64,000 bases of DNA, from positions 62,001-126,000 of the forward strand of contig JADJLQ010000001.1 of NCBI GenBank assembly GCA_016709995.1, given 5' to 3'. The notes beneath the pieces are model-generated. The model did not search any database. It saw nothing but the letters and a program-made list of their open reading frames with translations, and had not been told where the DNA came from. Source of the DNA: Saprospiraceae bacterium. Lineage in GTDB: Bacteria > Bacteroidota > Bacteroidia > Chitinophagales > Saprospiraceae. The first letter of the stretch is position 1. The number at the start of each line of letters is the position of its first letter. Below are positions 37,164 through 46,899 of this stretch, piece after piece. Both the position numbers and the translations under genes were made by a program.

Positions 37164-37171
37164 TAATTTTG
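37164..37171 (+). promoter_or_regulatory. -7 promoter element upstream of sprA
   Basis: TAATTTTG fits TAnnTTTG, 80 bp before the sprA ATG in the 152-bp ruvA-sprA gap. A second near match (TAAGTTTTG, one base too long) lies at about 37213. Confidence 0.35.
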
Positions 37172-37251
37172 CCTCTTATGCTTACGAACTGATCAAACCA
37201 ATAAATTAGTCTAAGTTTTGTACCACAAAAGGATTTTAGTCAATATTTAGA

Positions 37252-37680
37252 ATGAAGCCAATTTTATATTGTATCATATGCCTGGTAAGTATTTGGTGCG
37301 CTCATCCGGTGATCGCAGCGCCGCTCGCCCCCCCGGATCCTTACCTTAAGGAATATTTAACTTCGGCTCCGGACACTACACCAGCGCAAAAAATCAGGCT
37401 CCCTCAGGACAAAACTGACCCTATCCAGTTAAAAGACCCTTCTTCCATTGATAAGTCGGTGGAGTATGACCCTACTACTAATAGTTATATACTCGTAGAG
37501 AAAATCGGTGATGATATCATTAATTCTACTCCGATGACCTTTGAGCAATACGTGAAGTATAAGAATCAGGAACTTCAATCTAAATATTTCAATGATTTAG
37601 CCGGCAATTCTGATGGTAGACGCACTACCGGCAAGGACCCAGTTGAAAAAATCGATGTCAAAAAATCTTTGATAGATTGA
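37252..37680 (+). CDS. sprA: SprA N-terminal segment, ending at an in-frame TGA
   Basis: 142 codons from ATG to TGA (37678-37680). It has a signal peptide (about 1-23, ending VIAAP), then a periplasmic N-terminal part with TPMTFEQYVKYKNQELQSKYF and KDPVEKIDVKKSLID, both recognisable from the start of SprA proteins. SprA (SOV) forms the giant outer-membrane translocon of the type IX secretion system and supports gliding. The reading frame continues without shift after the TGA with LFGGNTVEIKPSG, so this is the front of one gene and not a separate small gene. In SprA proteins as I remember them this junction reads VDRLFGG or DRLLGG, so the TGA replaces an Arg codon (CGA to TGA is one transition). 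Confidence 0.85.
   Translation: MKPILYCIICLVSIWCAHPVIAAPLAPPDPYLKEYLTSAPDTTPAQKIRLPQDKTDPIQLKDPSSIDKSVEYDPTTNSYILVEKIGDDIINSTPMTFEQYVKYKNQELQSKYFNDLAGNSDGRRTTGKDPVEKIDVKKSLID
37678..37680 (+). other. sprA: In-frame TGA inside sprA (nonsense mutation, readthrough site or base error)
   Basis: Codon 143 of a 2,393-codon frame (37252-44430) is TGA followed by CTA. UGA-C is the weakest stop tetranucleotide known in E. coli and is the one used at the prfB frameshift site; UGA-CUA is the classical leaky context in eukaryotes. A weak 6-bp stem (37684-37689 with 37710-37715) starts 3 nt after it. TGA ends rplK, folE and other genes here, so it is not reassigned. Loss of function, programmed readthrough and a base-call error remain open. 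Confidence 0.85.
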
Positions 37681-37698
37681 CTATTTGGTGGAAACACG

Positions 37699-40600
37699 GT
37701 GGAGATCAAACCAAGTGGCAATGTGGATATTTCTCCGGGAGTGTCCTATCAAAATATCAAAAATCCATCCCTGACCCTGCGTCAGCAAAAACAGCTAACC
37801 CCTGACTTTGATATGGGCATTCAGATGAATTTACAAGGTAAAATCGGCGAAAAGCTCAATCTGGATGTGAAATATAATACGCAGTCAACCTTCGATTTTG
37901 ACAATGCTATGAAGCTCAACTATAGTAGTGATAAGTTTAGCGAAGATGAAATCTTGAAAAAAATAGAGGCTGGTGATGTGAGTTTGCCTTTAAGGACTAC
38001 CTTGATACAAGGCGCTCAAAAGCTATTCGGAGTAAAAGCAGAGACCCAGTTTGGTCATCTTAGGTTGACAGGGATAGCCTCCCAAACTCGTACCCAACAA
38101 GAGCGCATCAACCTTCAGGGGGGAGCCCAAGTGCAAGAGTTTGAGATACAAGGAGATGAGTATGATGAAAATCAGCATTACCTCCTCGGACATTACTTCA
38201 GGAACATTTTTGAGCGGTCCATGATCAAGCTCCCTTATATCAATACACTGGCCAAGATAGACCTTAATAGTCTTCAGGTATGGGTAAGCCCGGATCCCAG
38301 GGATATCAATAATCTGCGGCAAGTGGTGGCTTTTTCTGATTTAGGAGAATACGATCGGATGAATAATCCTGACCCGGATTTCTGGCGAATGGGTGTCACT
38401 CCAACGATCGATCCACAGTACAACGAAAAGCTTCCTGAAAATAATACGAACAGAATATATAAGGAGTTTCTCGCTGACCCAAGCCTTCGACAGGCCAATA
38501 ATGTCGTCAGTGGGCTTCAAAGACCACCATTCAATTTCGTCATTGGTAGAGATTTTGAAGTATTTAAAGGGGAGCTGCTGGATCAACGTGAGTATACCGT
38601 ACATCCTGACCTGGGATTTATCTCGTTTCGGAGGACAGTCAGGCCAAGTGACATAGTTGCTATATCTTATAAGTACACGTTTAATGGAAAGGCCTACAAA
38701 GTCGGAGAGTTTACACAAGAAGTCACCCCAGATTCTTTATCAGTCATCGTCACGAAACTGGTAAAGCCCAGATCCAATCGAATCGATTTTGCTATGTGGG
38801 ACCTGATGATGAAAAACTTTTATTCTTTGAGATCTTACGGCATCAGCGAAGAAGATTTTAAGTTGGATATATTTTTTGATGACCCGGGAGCTGGCGAAAA
38901 ACGATTCTTGCCAGAAACAGAACTCAAAAGCATACCCCTGCTCAATCTACTCAACCTGGATAAGCTCAACAAACAAAGAGATCCCTTGCCGGATGGAGTA
39001 TTTGATTATGTGCCCGGATTGACCATAGACCCACAAAATGGCCGCATGATGTTTCCGGTGCTAGAGCCATTCGGGAGCAGTTTAGGAAGGAAGATATCTG
39101 ATCCGGACTTAAGGAAAAAATATGTATTTCAGCAATTGTATGATTCTACCAAAACAGCTGCCTTAAACTTCCCTGAGGCCAACCGGTATATCATCAAGGG
39201 CGAATATAAGTCATCAAGTGGAGGGGATGTCGCGCTTAATTCATTCAACATTCCTCAAGGATCTGTACGTGTCAAGGCAGGCGCCCAGGAACTCAGACCG
39301 GATCAATATGAGATAGATTATCAGACCGGGAGGGTGAGAGTGACAGACCAGGCGATTTTAAGTTCAGGAGTGCCGGTCAGTATTGATTATGAAAACAATT
39401 CTCAATTTGGATTTAACAATAACCGGACTATGTTTGGTCTGAGAGGTGAGTATGATTTTAATAAACATCTCAGTGTAGGTGGTACGTTGATGAGACTTTT
39501 TGAGCGACCTTACACCCAAAAGGTCAATATTGGCGAAGACCCTATCAATAATGCCATTTATGGATTGGACCTGGTATATAATAATCAGGCGCCCTGGATC
39601 ACGAGGTTCTTGGATCGGTTACCGTTATTATCGACCAAAGAACCTTCTAAAATTGCCTTCCTTGGCGAAGCAGCTGCACTCCGTCCAGGCCATTCAAGGG
39701 CGATCAATCAAGGCAAAGACAAAGGGGGTACATCCTATATCGATGATTTTGAAGGTAGTACGAGCAATCAGGATCTGGCTACCCAAATCAATTCCTGGTT
39801 TATGTCCAGTACGCCATCGAGCAAAAAATTCAAAGAATCTGCGCCTGATTTTAGCAATACCCTGATCCCAGGTTATAATCGTGCCAAATTGAGCTGGTAT
39901 CGTATCGATCGGCTTGTAGACGGTGGTAGGTCGGGATTGGATAATTATGCTGCCCAGATTCCGGTTCAAGAACTCTTTCCTGCCCGTCAAATAGCACCTG
40001 GCTTAAATACAGAAATTTACACCTTTAATTTGACTTACAATCCGATAGAGCGGGGCCCATATAATTTTGATCCACCAGGAGGATCTCCTTATTCTGCCGG
40101 GCTGGACAAAAATGGTAAGCTGCTCGATCCCCGGTCCCGATGGGCCGGTATTCAAAAAGGCTTGTACAACACTGACTTTGAAGCCGCCAATATAGAAACC
40201 GTAGAGTTCTGGTTGCTCGATCCTTTTATGAGCAAAGCGGATGGATCCCCGGTCACAACCGGAGGCAATTTGTATATCAATCTTGGGGATATATCTGAAG
40301 ACATCATGAAAGATGGTCAACTCTTTTTTGAAAATGGCCTTCCAACCACAAAGAATAAAACCAGAGTAGATAGCACTGCCTGGGGCAGAATACCTTTGGT
40401 ACAAGCTATTACTCGGGCGCATAACAACGATCCGGAGATACTCAAACAGCAAGATGTAGGATTTGATGGATTAGACAACGATGGTGAACGGCAGCATTTT
40501 TCAGACTATCTCCAGAAACTTCAGTCAGGTGGTGTGAACCCTCTGGATATAGAACGAATTCGTGAAGACCCTTCCAATGATGATTATAAATTCTTTAATG

Positions 40601-43600
40601 ATCAATCTTACGATGCCAATTCAGGCATCGTGAAGCGATATAGCAATTGGAACAATCCTGAAGGGAATAGCAGCTTTACTGACCAGGCCGGTACTACTGT
40701 GAGAAACTATACTCAATATCCTGAATCAGAAGATATCAATGATGATAATGCCTTCGATCAAAGTGAAGCTTATTTTGAATATAAAATCCCTCTGTATCCG
40801 GATCAGACAGGGCGAATGGCCATCAATAAATATGTCACAGATACTATCTCCGGTGCCAATGGAAGAGTATGGTATAGAATTAAAATCCCTATAAATTCTC
40901 CGGACTCTACGGTAGGCTCCATCAGTGGATTGAGAAATATTCGGTTTATCAGGATGTATATGACAGATTTTGACCAATCTGTGACGCTGAGGATGAATGC
41001 CATAGATTTAGTCAGAAATCAATGGAGACGATATCAATTGCCACTGTGCCTGGGGGATAAAATAGATGCAGACTTCCAGTTTGATGTCAATGATGTTAAT
41101 ATCGAAGAAAACAGCCAACGTTTTCCAATCCCTTATGTGGTACCTGCAGGCATCCAAAGAGAAAATACGATAGGTCCATACCCCAATCTTTTACAAAACG
41201 AACAATCAATCTCCTTGTCGGTCAAAAATCTCGAAGGGGGATGTGCTGCAGCAGTCTACAAATCATTGAGGATGGATATGCGTAACTATGAGCGTATACG
41301 TATGTTTGTGCATGCAGACTCCCCAGAGCCATTGAGCAAAGAAGAGTTTTCTACTTTCATCAGGATCGGAAGTGATTTTACTAATAATTATTACGAATAT
41401 CAGATACCCACGACGCTCAGTCAACGAGATTTAATCGTGCCAGGCAAGGAATCTTCTGAAATTTGGAAAGCAGAAAACGAATTGGATCTGGCACTTCAGG
41501 CACTCGTAGAGCTTAAGAAAGAGCGCAATGCGGCCAATGCCCCTCTCGACCTGGAATATGCCAAAGCCGATCCAGAACATCCCGGCAATAAAATGATCGT
41601 ATTAGGCAATCCTACTTTAGGCAAAGTAAAACAAGTGATGCTAGGACTCCGGTTTCCTCAAAAAAGTAATATTCAGCATTCGGCAGATGTATGGTTCAAT
41701 GAATTGAGGCTAAACGGGCTTAATGAACAAGGAGGATTTGGAGCCATAGCCCGATTAGATCTGCAACTGGCTGATCTGGGTGATGTATCTATCAGTGGCA
41801 ACCTCAATTCGATCGGCTGGGGTGCACTGGACCAAAAAGTATTACAGAGAAGACAAGAGGATCTTAAACAAATCGATATCAACTCCAATCTTGAATTAGG
41901 TAAATTTTTACCTCAGAAATGGGGTATCAAGATCCCGCTCTACACGCAGTTAAGTGTCAATACCAGTGCACCAAAATATGATCCTTATGACCTGGACATC
42001 AAGTTAAAAGATAAATTGTTAGAAGCACGAAGCAGTACTGAAAAGGATAGTATCCGCAATCAGGCCCGTGACTATGAGTCTATACGCAGTTTTAACCTGA
42101 CCAATGTGCGAAAAGAACGAAATGGTCAGTCGAAGCCTATGCCCTGGGACATTTCCAATTTTGGATTTAATTATTCTTTTACTCAGACCAATAATCATGA
42201 TCCTATCATAGAGTCTGATCAGGAAAATATATACAAAGGAGGATTCAACTATAACTTTGCCCGTCAGGCCAAATATATATCCCCTTTCAAAAAGTTGATC
42301 AAAAACGACAAATTATTGCCTTTTATCACCCAGTTTAATTTTAATCCTTTGCCAAATAGTTTTTCATTTACTACGGGCCTGGATAGAAGATTTGGCAATC
42401 GGGCGTTTAGATTTTCCACACCGGAATATGGTCGGTCTATCACTAAATTATTCTATTGGGATAGAAAGTATAATCTGCAATGGGACCTCACCCAATCATT
42501 TAAGTTCTCTTTCAATGCCTCTAATAATTCTGTCATCGATGAGATCAGAGCGATGGATGATCTGGGTAGGGTAGATCCAAATTATGATGAAAGAGCCAAC
42601 AGAGATACCATATGGAAAAACATCTCTAGTCTCGGCAGACCCAAAAACTATATGCATAATATTAATGCATCTTATAATGTCCCTACGAAGCATATTCCTC
42701 TCATGGACTGGATGCAAATTACTGCCCAAGGTACAGGTACTTTCGCCTGGCTTGCGGGGTCCGAAAATGTGGTAGATTTTCTGGGCAACGTGATTCAGAA
42801 CAGTCAAAACCGACAGCTTAGCGCCAATTTCAATTTTGATGCTTTGTATGATAAATGGGGTTACCTGCGAAAAATCAATCAGCCTGCTGTCAAAGCTTCT
42901 TCCAATCCTGCTGGTCCACGAACAAGGGATCGTTCTGGAGCTCCTCAACCTGCCAAACCCGCTGCTGATCGAAATGCCAAAAAGGAAAAACAACCAGGGT
43001 GGATAGAACGGGCTTTGATCAGACCATTGATGAGTTTGAGGAAAGGTCGGTTGACTTACTCTGAGAATCTAGCTTCTTTGGTACCTGGCTTCAGGGGTTC
43101 GCCTAAATATTTGGGCCTGAGCAATGGGTTTGGAGATCCGGGATGGGCATATATCTTAGGTATGGATCCTACTCAAACCTGGCTGGACGATATTGCTCGT
43201 ACAGGTGCTATCACCGATGATGTAAGGCTCAATGAGCAGTTTTCAAGAAATTATACTCAAAATCTGGATGCACGCCTGACGGTGGAGCCTTTTAATGAGT
43301 TTAATATAGAAGTCTCCTTAACCAAAAATTATACCCGCAACTATCTCGAATTTTTTAAAGATGATGGCAGTGGTAGAGGGTTTAGGCATTTGGCTCCTAC
43401 AGAAGTTGGATCATTTAATATATCCTATTTAGGCATCAATACCTTGTTTGGCAAAAACGTGGATTCATTGTATGCTGAGTTTGAACGCAACAGAGCTATT
43501 TTCTCACAGCGATTACCCAATCAGCCCGGAGCTGGACCTCATCCCAATGATCCGACTTATACGGAAGGCTTTGGAAGGAAAAATCAACAAGTGATCATCC

Positions 43601-44430
43601 CGGCTTTTTTAGCGACCTATACGGGCATAGATCCAACTGTAGCAGGGCTGGATGTATTCAAATCCAAGCCGCGACCAAATTGGCAGCTCAGTTATACCGG
43701 ACTGCATAAACTTCCTCTGCTTAAAGAGTTTTTGAGTGGGGCTACGATTAGACATGGGTATTCTTCCAAATTAGTAGTCAATCAATTTAATTCGGACCTA
43801 TTCTACGATTCAGACTCCCTGTATCGTAAAAAAGCATTGACTAACGATTATTACTCAAGGATAGAGATACCTAATGTGATCATGACAGAAGCATTCAACC
43901 CTTTGATAGGCATCGATTTTAAAACCAAGTCTGACCTCCAGTTTAATATGGATTATTCTATAGCCAGGAGCCTTCAATTGAATATGATTGACTATCAGCT
44001 GATAGAACAAAACTCTAAAGAACTGACTGTAGGGTTTGGCTGGAGAATCAAAAACGTAGTCATGCCTTTTGGCAAGTCCACTAAGACCCGTACCCGTACG
44101 CCAAAACCAGCTCCTGGAGCGACGCCCGATGCAACAGACGCGCGTGGAAGGAATAAAGCAGCTGCCAAGAAGGGTAATGATCTCAATCTTAAGTTTGATC
44201 TATCCTTCAGGGATGATCTGACCAATCAAAGAGTACTTGATCAGGATCAGAATGTGCCTACCCGGGGTGCTAAAACATTGAGGGTCTCCAATGGCGCAGA
44301 TTATGAAGTGAATGATCGGGTCACCCTGAGGTTGTTTTTTGATTATAACCGTATCATACCCGCAGTGCAAGAATCCTTCCCGATCACTACTGCCCGCGGA
44401 GGTTTGACCATTCGGTTAGCATTGAAATAA
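37699..44430 (+). CDS. sprA: SprA main body, type IX secretion outer-membrane translocon, downstream of the TGA
   Basis: 2,243 residues counted from the GTG at 37699; in truth the frame is continuous from 37681. Hallmarks near the front are QMNLQGKIGEKLNLDVKYNT, STFDFDNAMKLNY and LIQGAQKLFGVKAETQFG. The long beta-barrel follows, with TSYIDDFEGS, and the C-terminal region ends DYNRIIPAVQESFPITTARG. The total length (2,393 with the front) is normal for SprA. The GTG lacks a signal peptide, so a product started there could not reach the outer membrane; function therefore needs readthrough or a correct CGA codon. No decay (frameshift or further stop) is seen in 6.7 kb, which argues against an old pseudogene. 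Confidence 0.92.
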   Translation: MEIKPSGNVDISPGVSYQNIKNPSLTLRQQKQLTPDFDMGIQMNLQGKIGEKLNLDVKYNTQSTFDFDNAMKLNYSSDKFSEDEILKKIEAGDVSLPLRTTLIQGAQKLFGVKAETQFGHLRLTGIASQTRTQQERINLQGGAQVQEFEIQGDEYDENQHYLLGHYFRNIFERSMIKLPYINTLAKIDLNSLQVWVSPDPRDINNLRQVVAFSDLGEYDRMNNPDPDFWRMGVTPTIDPQYNEKLPENNTNRIYKEFLADPSLRQANNVVSGLQRPPFNFVIGRDFEVFKGELLDQREYTVHPDLGFISFRRTVRPSDIVAISYKYTFNGKAYKVGEFTQEVTPDSLSVIVTKLVKPRSNRIDFAMWDLMMKNFYSLRSYGISEEDFKLDIFFDDPGAGEKRFLPETELKSIPLLNLLNLDKLNKQRDPLPDGVFDYVPGLTIDPQNGRMMFPVLEPFGSSLGRKISDPDLRKKYVFQQLYDSTKTAALNFPEANRYIIKGEYKSSSGGDVALNSFNIPQGSVRVKAGAQELRPDQYEIDYQTGRVRVTDQAILSSGVPVSIDYENNSQFGFNNNRTMFGLRGEYDFNKHLSVGGTLMRLFERPYTQKVNIGEDPINNAIYGLDLVYNNQAPWITRFLDRLPLLSTKEPSKIAFLGEAAALRPGHSRAINQGKDKGGTSYIDDFEGSTSNQDLATQINSWFMSSTPSSKKFKESAPDFSNTLIPGYNRAKLSWYRIDRLVDGGRSGLDNYAAQIPVQELFPARQIAPGLNTEIYTFNLTYNPIERGPYNFDPPGGSPYSAGLDKNGKLLDPRSRWAGIQKGLYNTDFEAANIETVEFWLLDPFMSKADGSPVTTGGNLYINLGDISEDIMKDGQLFFENGLPTTKNKTRVDSTAWGRIPLVQAITRAHNNDPEILKQQDVGFDGLDNDGERQHFSDYLQKLQSGGVNPLDIERIREDPSNDDYKFFNDQSYDANSGIVKRYSNWNNPEGNSSFTDQAGTTVRNYTQYPESEDINDDNAFDQSEAYFEYKIPLYPDQTGRMAINKYVTDTISGANGRVWYRIKIPINSPDSTVGSISGLRNIRFIRMYMTDFDQSVTLRMNAIDLVRNQWRRYQLPLCLGDKIDADFQFDVNDVNIEENSQRFPIPYVVPAGIQRENTIGPYPNLLQNEQSISLSVKNLEGGCAAAVYKSLRMDMRNYERIRMFVHADSPEPLSKEEFSTFIRIGSDFTNNYYEYQIPTTLSQRDLIVPGKESSEIWKAENELDLALQALVELKKERNAANAPLDLEYAKADPEHPGNKMIVLGNPTLGKVKQVMLGLRFPQKSNIQHSADVWFNELRLNGLNEQGGFGAIARLDLQLADLGDVSISGNLNSIGWGALDQKVLQRRQEDLKQIDINSNLELGKFLPQKWGIKIPLYTQLSVNTSAPKYDPYDLDIKLKDKLLEARSSTEKDSIRNQARDYESIRSFNLTNVRKERNGQSKPMPWDISNFGFNYSFTQTNNHDPIIESDQENIYKGGFNYNFARQAKYISPFKKLIKNDKLLPFITQFNFNPLPNSFSFTTGLDRRFGNRAFRFSTPEYGRSITKLFYWDRKYNLQWDLTQSFKFSFNASNNSVIDEIRAMDDLGRVDPNYDERANRDTIWKNISSLGRPKNYMHNINASYNVPTKHIPLMDWMQITAQGTGTFAWLAGSENVVDFLGNVIQNSQNRQLSANFNFDALYDKWGYLRKINQPAVKASSNPAGPRTRDRSGAPQPAKPAADRNAKKEKQPGWIERALIRPLMSLRKGRLTYSENLASLVPGFRGSPKYLGLSNGFGDPGWAYILGMDPTQTWLDDIARTGAITDDVRLNEQFSRNYTQNLDARLTVEPFNEFNIEVSLTKNYTRNYLEFFKDDGSGRGFRHLAPTEVGSFNISYLGINTLFGKNVDSLYAEFERNRAIFSQRLPNQPGAGPHPNDPTYTEGFGRKNQQVIIPAFLATYTGIDPTVAGLDVFKSKPRPNWQLSYTGLHKLPLLKEFLSGATIRHGYSSKLVVNQFNSDLFYDSDSLYRKKALTNDYYSRIEIPNVIMTEAFNPLIGIDFKTKSDLQFNMDYSIARSLQLNMIDYQLIEQNSKELTVGFGWRIKNVVMPFGKSTKTRTRTPKPAPGATPDATDARGRNKAAAKKGNDLNLKFDLSFRDDLTNQRVLDQDQNVPTRGAKTLRVSNGADYEVNDRVTLRLFFDYNRIIPAVQESFPITTARGGLTIRLALK

Positions 44431-44539
44431 TAATACCGTATTTTTATGTCCTTAAACTTATAGGATTTAATATCTCCTGACCTGTATAATACAAGGTGGT
44501 TTTATCAGCGTTGAGGGTGTATATGATCACAAATAAAAC

Positions 44540-45892
44540 ATGACTAAACGAACCATTTGGTTGATCATCGTCTCCATGGGCATTGCTTTGCTTGGGAGCA
44601 TATTATTGCAGATGTACTGGATACGGTTGACACTTCGAGAACAGGAAGAACAGTTTGATCGGGAGGTAAATCAAATACTGGGTACGGTAGTTGAAGACAT
44701 CGATAAAAGAGAATTAAAATTATTAAACGATTATATTGACTATTCTCCAGGTGAAAGCCAAAAGTTGCTGTTAGCCAATAAAGACAAAGGTATCATAGAT
44801 CGCCTGGGCAGCCGAAGGGGGTTTTTATTGATAGATTCTTTGCTGAAAAAAGAAGTTTTCAGATTAGGCAATAACCATGAATATCATTATGGTATTTACT
44901 CAAGCCGGGACTCCGGGTTTGTAGTGATAGACAATATGTTTAGTGTGAGCTCTATGTCAAGCTCCATGTCGAAAAGTGGATTTCAAAGAGGTCTATATAC
45001 TACCCCTTATACTATTCAGCTTTTTCTACCAAGTGACAAGGGAAGTGGTCGATTGTTTTTGTACCTCCCGTTTAGAAAACAGATCATCTGGAAAACTTTG
45101 CTCCCTGCAGCTATTGGGTCTTTGGTATTTTCTGCTTTGATCCTGGCGTGTTTTGCCTACACGATATATGTGATCCAACAACAGAAGAAAATCTCTGATA
45201 TGAAAAATGATTTTATCAATAATATGACCCATGAGTTTAAAACGCCTATCGCGACCATCTCTTTGGCTTCTGACTCTATCAACAATCCTTCGATAATATC
45301 CAATCCTGATAAAGTTCAACGCTTTACTAAAATCATCCGACAAGAAAATTCCCGAATGTTGGGGCAGGTAGAAAAAGTGCTTCAGATCGCCCAATTAGAG
45401 AAAAAAGATCTTCAACTCAATTTTACTGAAATCAATATTCACTCTCTACTTCAGGATATTGCAGAGAATGTGAACCTCCAGATTAAGAGCAAAGGTGGAC
45501 AATTAAAATTGAATCTGGAGGCGGCTGATGCGGTCATTGAAGGAGATATGACTCACATCTCCAATATATTGTACAACCTAATGGATAATGCTAACAAGTA
45601 CACTCCGGAGAGCCCTCATATCAGCGTTCATACGCGAAATGTATCGAATGGTATAGAGATCAGTATTGAAGACAATGGTATTGGTATCAGCCGGGAGAAC
45701 CAAAAGTATATTTTTGAAAAATTTTATAGAGTATCCACTGGCAATCTTCATGATGTTAAAGGCTTTGGGTTAGGGTTGAGCTATGTAAAAGTGATGGTAG
45801 ATGCTCATCAAGGTACTATTCAGGTCAAAAGCGCACTAGGTAAAGGGAGTACTTTTATTTTGTATTTTCCTAAAAAACAAAATAAAAGCTAA
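44540..45892 (+). CDS. Two-component sensor histidine kinase
   Basis: 450 residues. Transmembrane helices at about 5-28 and 186-211 flank an extracytoplasmic sensor domain of about 155 residues that I do not recognise. The cytoplasmic part has the H box with H231 (MTHEFKTPIATIS), N box (NILYNLMDNANKYT), G1 (IEDNGIGI) and G2 (GFGLGLSYV). No HAMP domain is obvious between TM2 and the H box (only about 20 residues), which is common in Bacteroidota kinases. The OmpR-type regulator gene is 201 bp downstream, so the two are a likely pair. The signal is unknown. Confidence 0.92.
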   Translation: MTKRTIWLIIVSMGIALLGSILLQMYWIRLTLREQEEQFDREVNQILGTVVEDIDKRELKLLNDYIDYSPGESQKLLLANKDKGIIDRLGSRRGFLLIDSLLKKEVFRLGNNHEYHYGIYSSRDSGFVVIDNMFSVSSMSSSMSKSGFQRGLYTTPYTIQLFLPSDKGSGRLFLYLPFRKQIIWKTLLPAAIGSLVFSALILACFAYTIYVIQQQKKISDMKNDFINNMTHEFKTPIATISLASDSINNPSIISNPDKVQRFTKIIRQENSRMLGQVEKVLQIAQLEKKDLQLNFTEINIHSLLQDIAENVNLQIKSKGGQLKLNLEAADAVIEGDMTHISNILYNLMDNANKYTPESPHISVHTRNVSNGIEISIEDNGIGISRENQKYIFEKFYRVSTGNLHDVKGFGLGLSYVKVMVDAHQGTIQVKSALGKGSTFILYFPKKQNKS

Positions 45893-46093
45893 ATAAGATT
45901 TTTATTTGAATATCATTTTGTTTTTGTTTGAAAATCCATTTATTTAACTTAAATTATTGGTTTTCACATACTTAAGTAAGGTGTTTTAAGTTAATATTTA
46001 TATTTTTCATAGCACTTGTTAAAATTTCACTTTTTGTTAAAATTTATTTCCACATTTAAGCGTTAACATTGTATATAAAAAAATTAATCCCCT
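45893..46093 (+). other. AT-rich gap between kinase and response regulator
   Basis: About 200 bp, strongly AT-rich, with repeated TTTTTG/TTGTTAAAATTT words but no clear hairpin terminator. TAACATTG (about 46065-46072) is one mismatch from a -7 element and could give the regulator its own promoter. Confidence 0.4.
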
Positions 46094-46813
46094 ATGGTAA
46101 AAACAAATAATAAAATCCTACTTGTCGAAGATGATCAAAACTTTGGCGATGTCCTGAGATCCTATCTTGAAATGCACGACTTTGAAGTGACCTTGGCCAC
46201 TGATGGGCAAGAGGGATACGAAGCGTTTAAAAAAGATCATTTTGACCTTTGTATTTTCGATGTCATGATGCCAAAGAAGGATGGTTTTACATTGGCTAAA
46301 GAAGTAAGGCAAAAAGACGCCGAAATTCCGATAGTCTTTCTTACTGCCAAGACGCTGAAACAAGATATCCTGGAAGGTTTTAAAACAGGGGCTGATGACT
46401 ATATCTCAAAGCCTTTCAACTCTGAGGAGTTGCTTTACCGTATTCAGGCTATTTTAAAAAGAAGCAAAAAAGCTGCTGATCCAAGAGAAGAAATCAAGGA
46501 GTTTACCATTGGGAAATATCATTTTAATTATCCTTTGAGATTATTACAGCATACGGTGACCAATAAAAAAGATAAGCTTTCTCCAAAAGAAGCGCATCTC
46601 TTAAGGATGTTCTGCATGTACAAAAATGATGTACTGGCCAGATCAGAAGCACTGACCAAAATATGGGGTGAGGATAATTATTTTACAGCCCGAAGCATGG
46701 ATGTATTCGTAACCAAACTAAGAAAATACCTCAAAGATGATCCGGATTTGGAGATCGTCAATATTCATGGAAATGGATTCCAATTGTTGGTGCGCAATGA
46801 AGCACCGGTGTAA
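46094..46813 (+). CDS. OmpR/PhoB-family response regulator
   Basis: 239 residues. The receiver domain (about 5-120) has the acidic pair ED-D at 12-14, phosphoacceptor D56 in CIFDVMMPKKDG and Lys in YISKPFNSEELL. A C-terminal winged-helix DNA-binding domain (about 135-235) contains LSPKEAHLLRMF and SMDVFVTKLRKYLKDDP. It is probably activated by the upstream kinase. Target genes are unknown. A strong terminator follows at 27 bp. Confidence 0.93.
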   Translation: MVKTNNKILLVEDDQNFGDVLRSYLEMHDFEVTLATDGQEGYEAFKKDHFDLCIFDVMMPKKDGFTLAKEVRQKDAEIPIVFLTAKTLKQDILEGFKTGADDYISKPFNSEELLYRIQAILKRSKKAADPREEIKEFTIGKYHFNYPLRLLQHTVTNKKDKLSPKEAHLLRMFCMYKNDVLARSEALTKIWGEDNYFTARSMDVFVTKLRKYLKDDPDLEIVNIHGNGFQLLVRNEAPV

Positions 46814-46839
46814 TAATATTCAGCATTTAAAGATTCGTT

Positions 46840-46880
46840 AGGAGGAAATGTGTTGTGAGACCCGTTTCCTCCTTTTTTTT
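46840..46880 (+). terminator. Terminator after the OmpR-type regulator
   Basis: AGGAGGAAA (46840-46848) pairs with TTTCCTCCT (46865-46873) around a 16-nt loop, followed by an unbroken T run to 46880. Confidence 0.85.
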
Positions 46881-46899
46881 ACCTTAACGATTGACAAGT

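Noticed and set aside
37678..37680. UGA in sprA as selenocysteine, or UGA as a sense codon genome-wide
   Set aside because: SprA has Arg, not a catalytic Cys, near this site, and the downstream stem is weak with no SECIS-type loop. UGA ends rplK, folE, the ABC-F gene and murE normally, so the code is standard.
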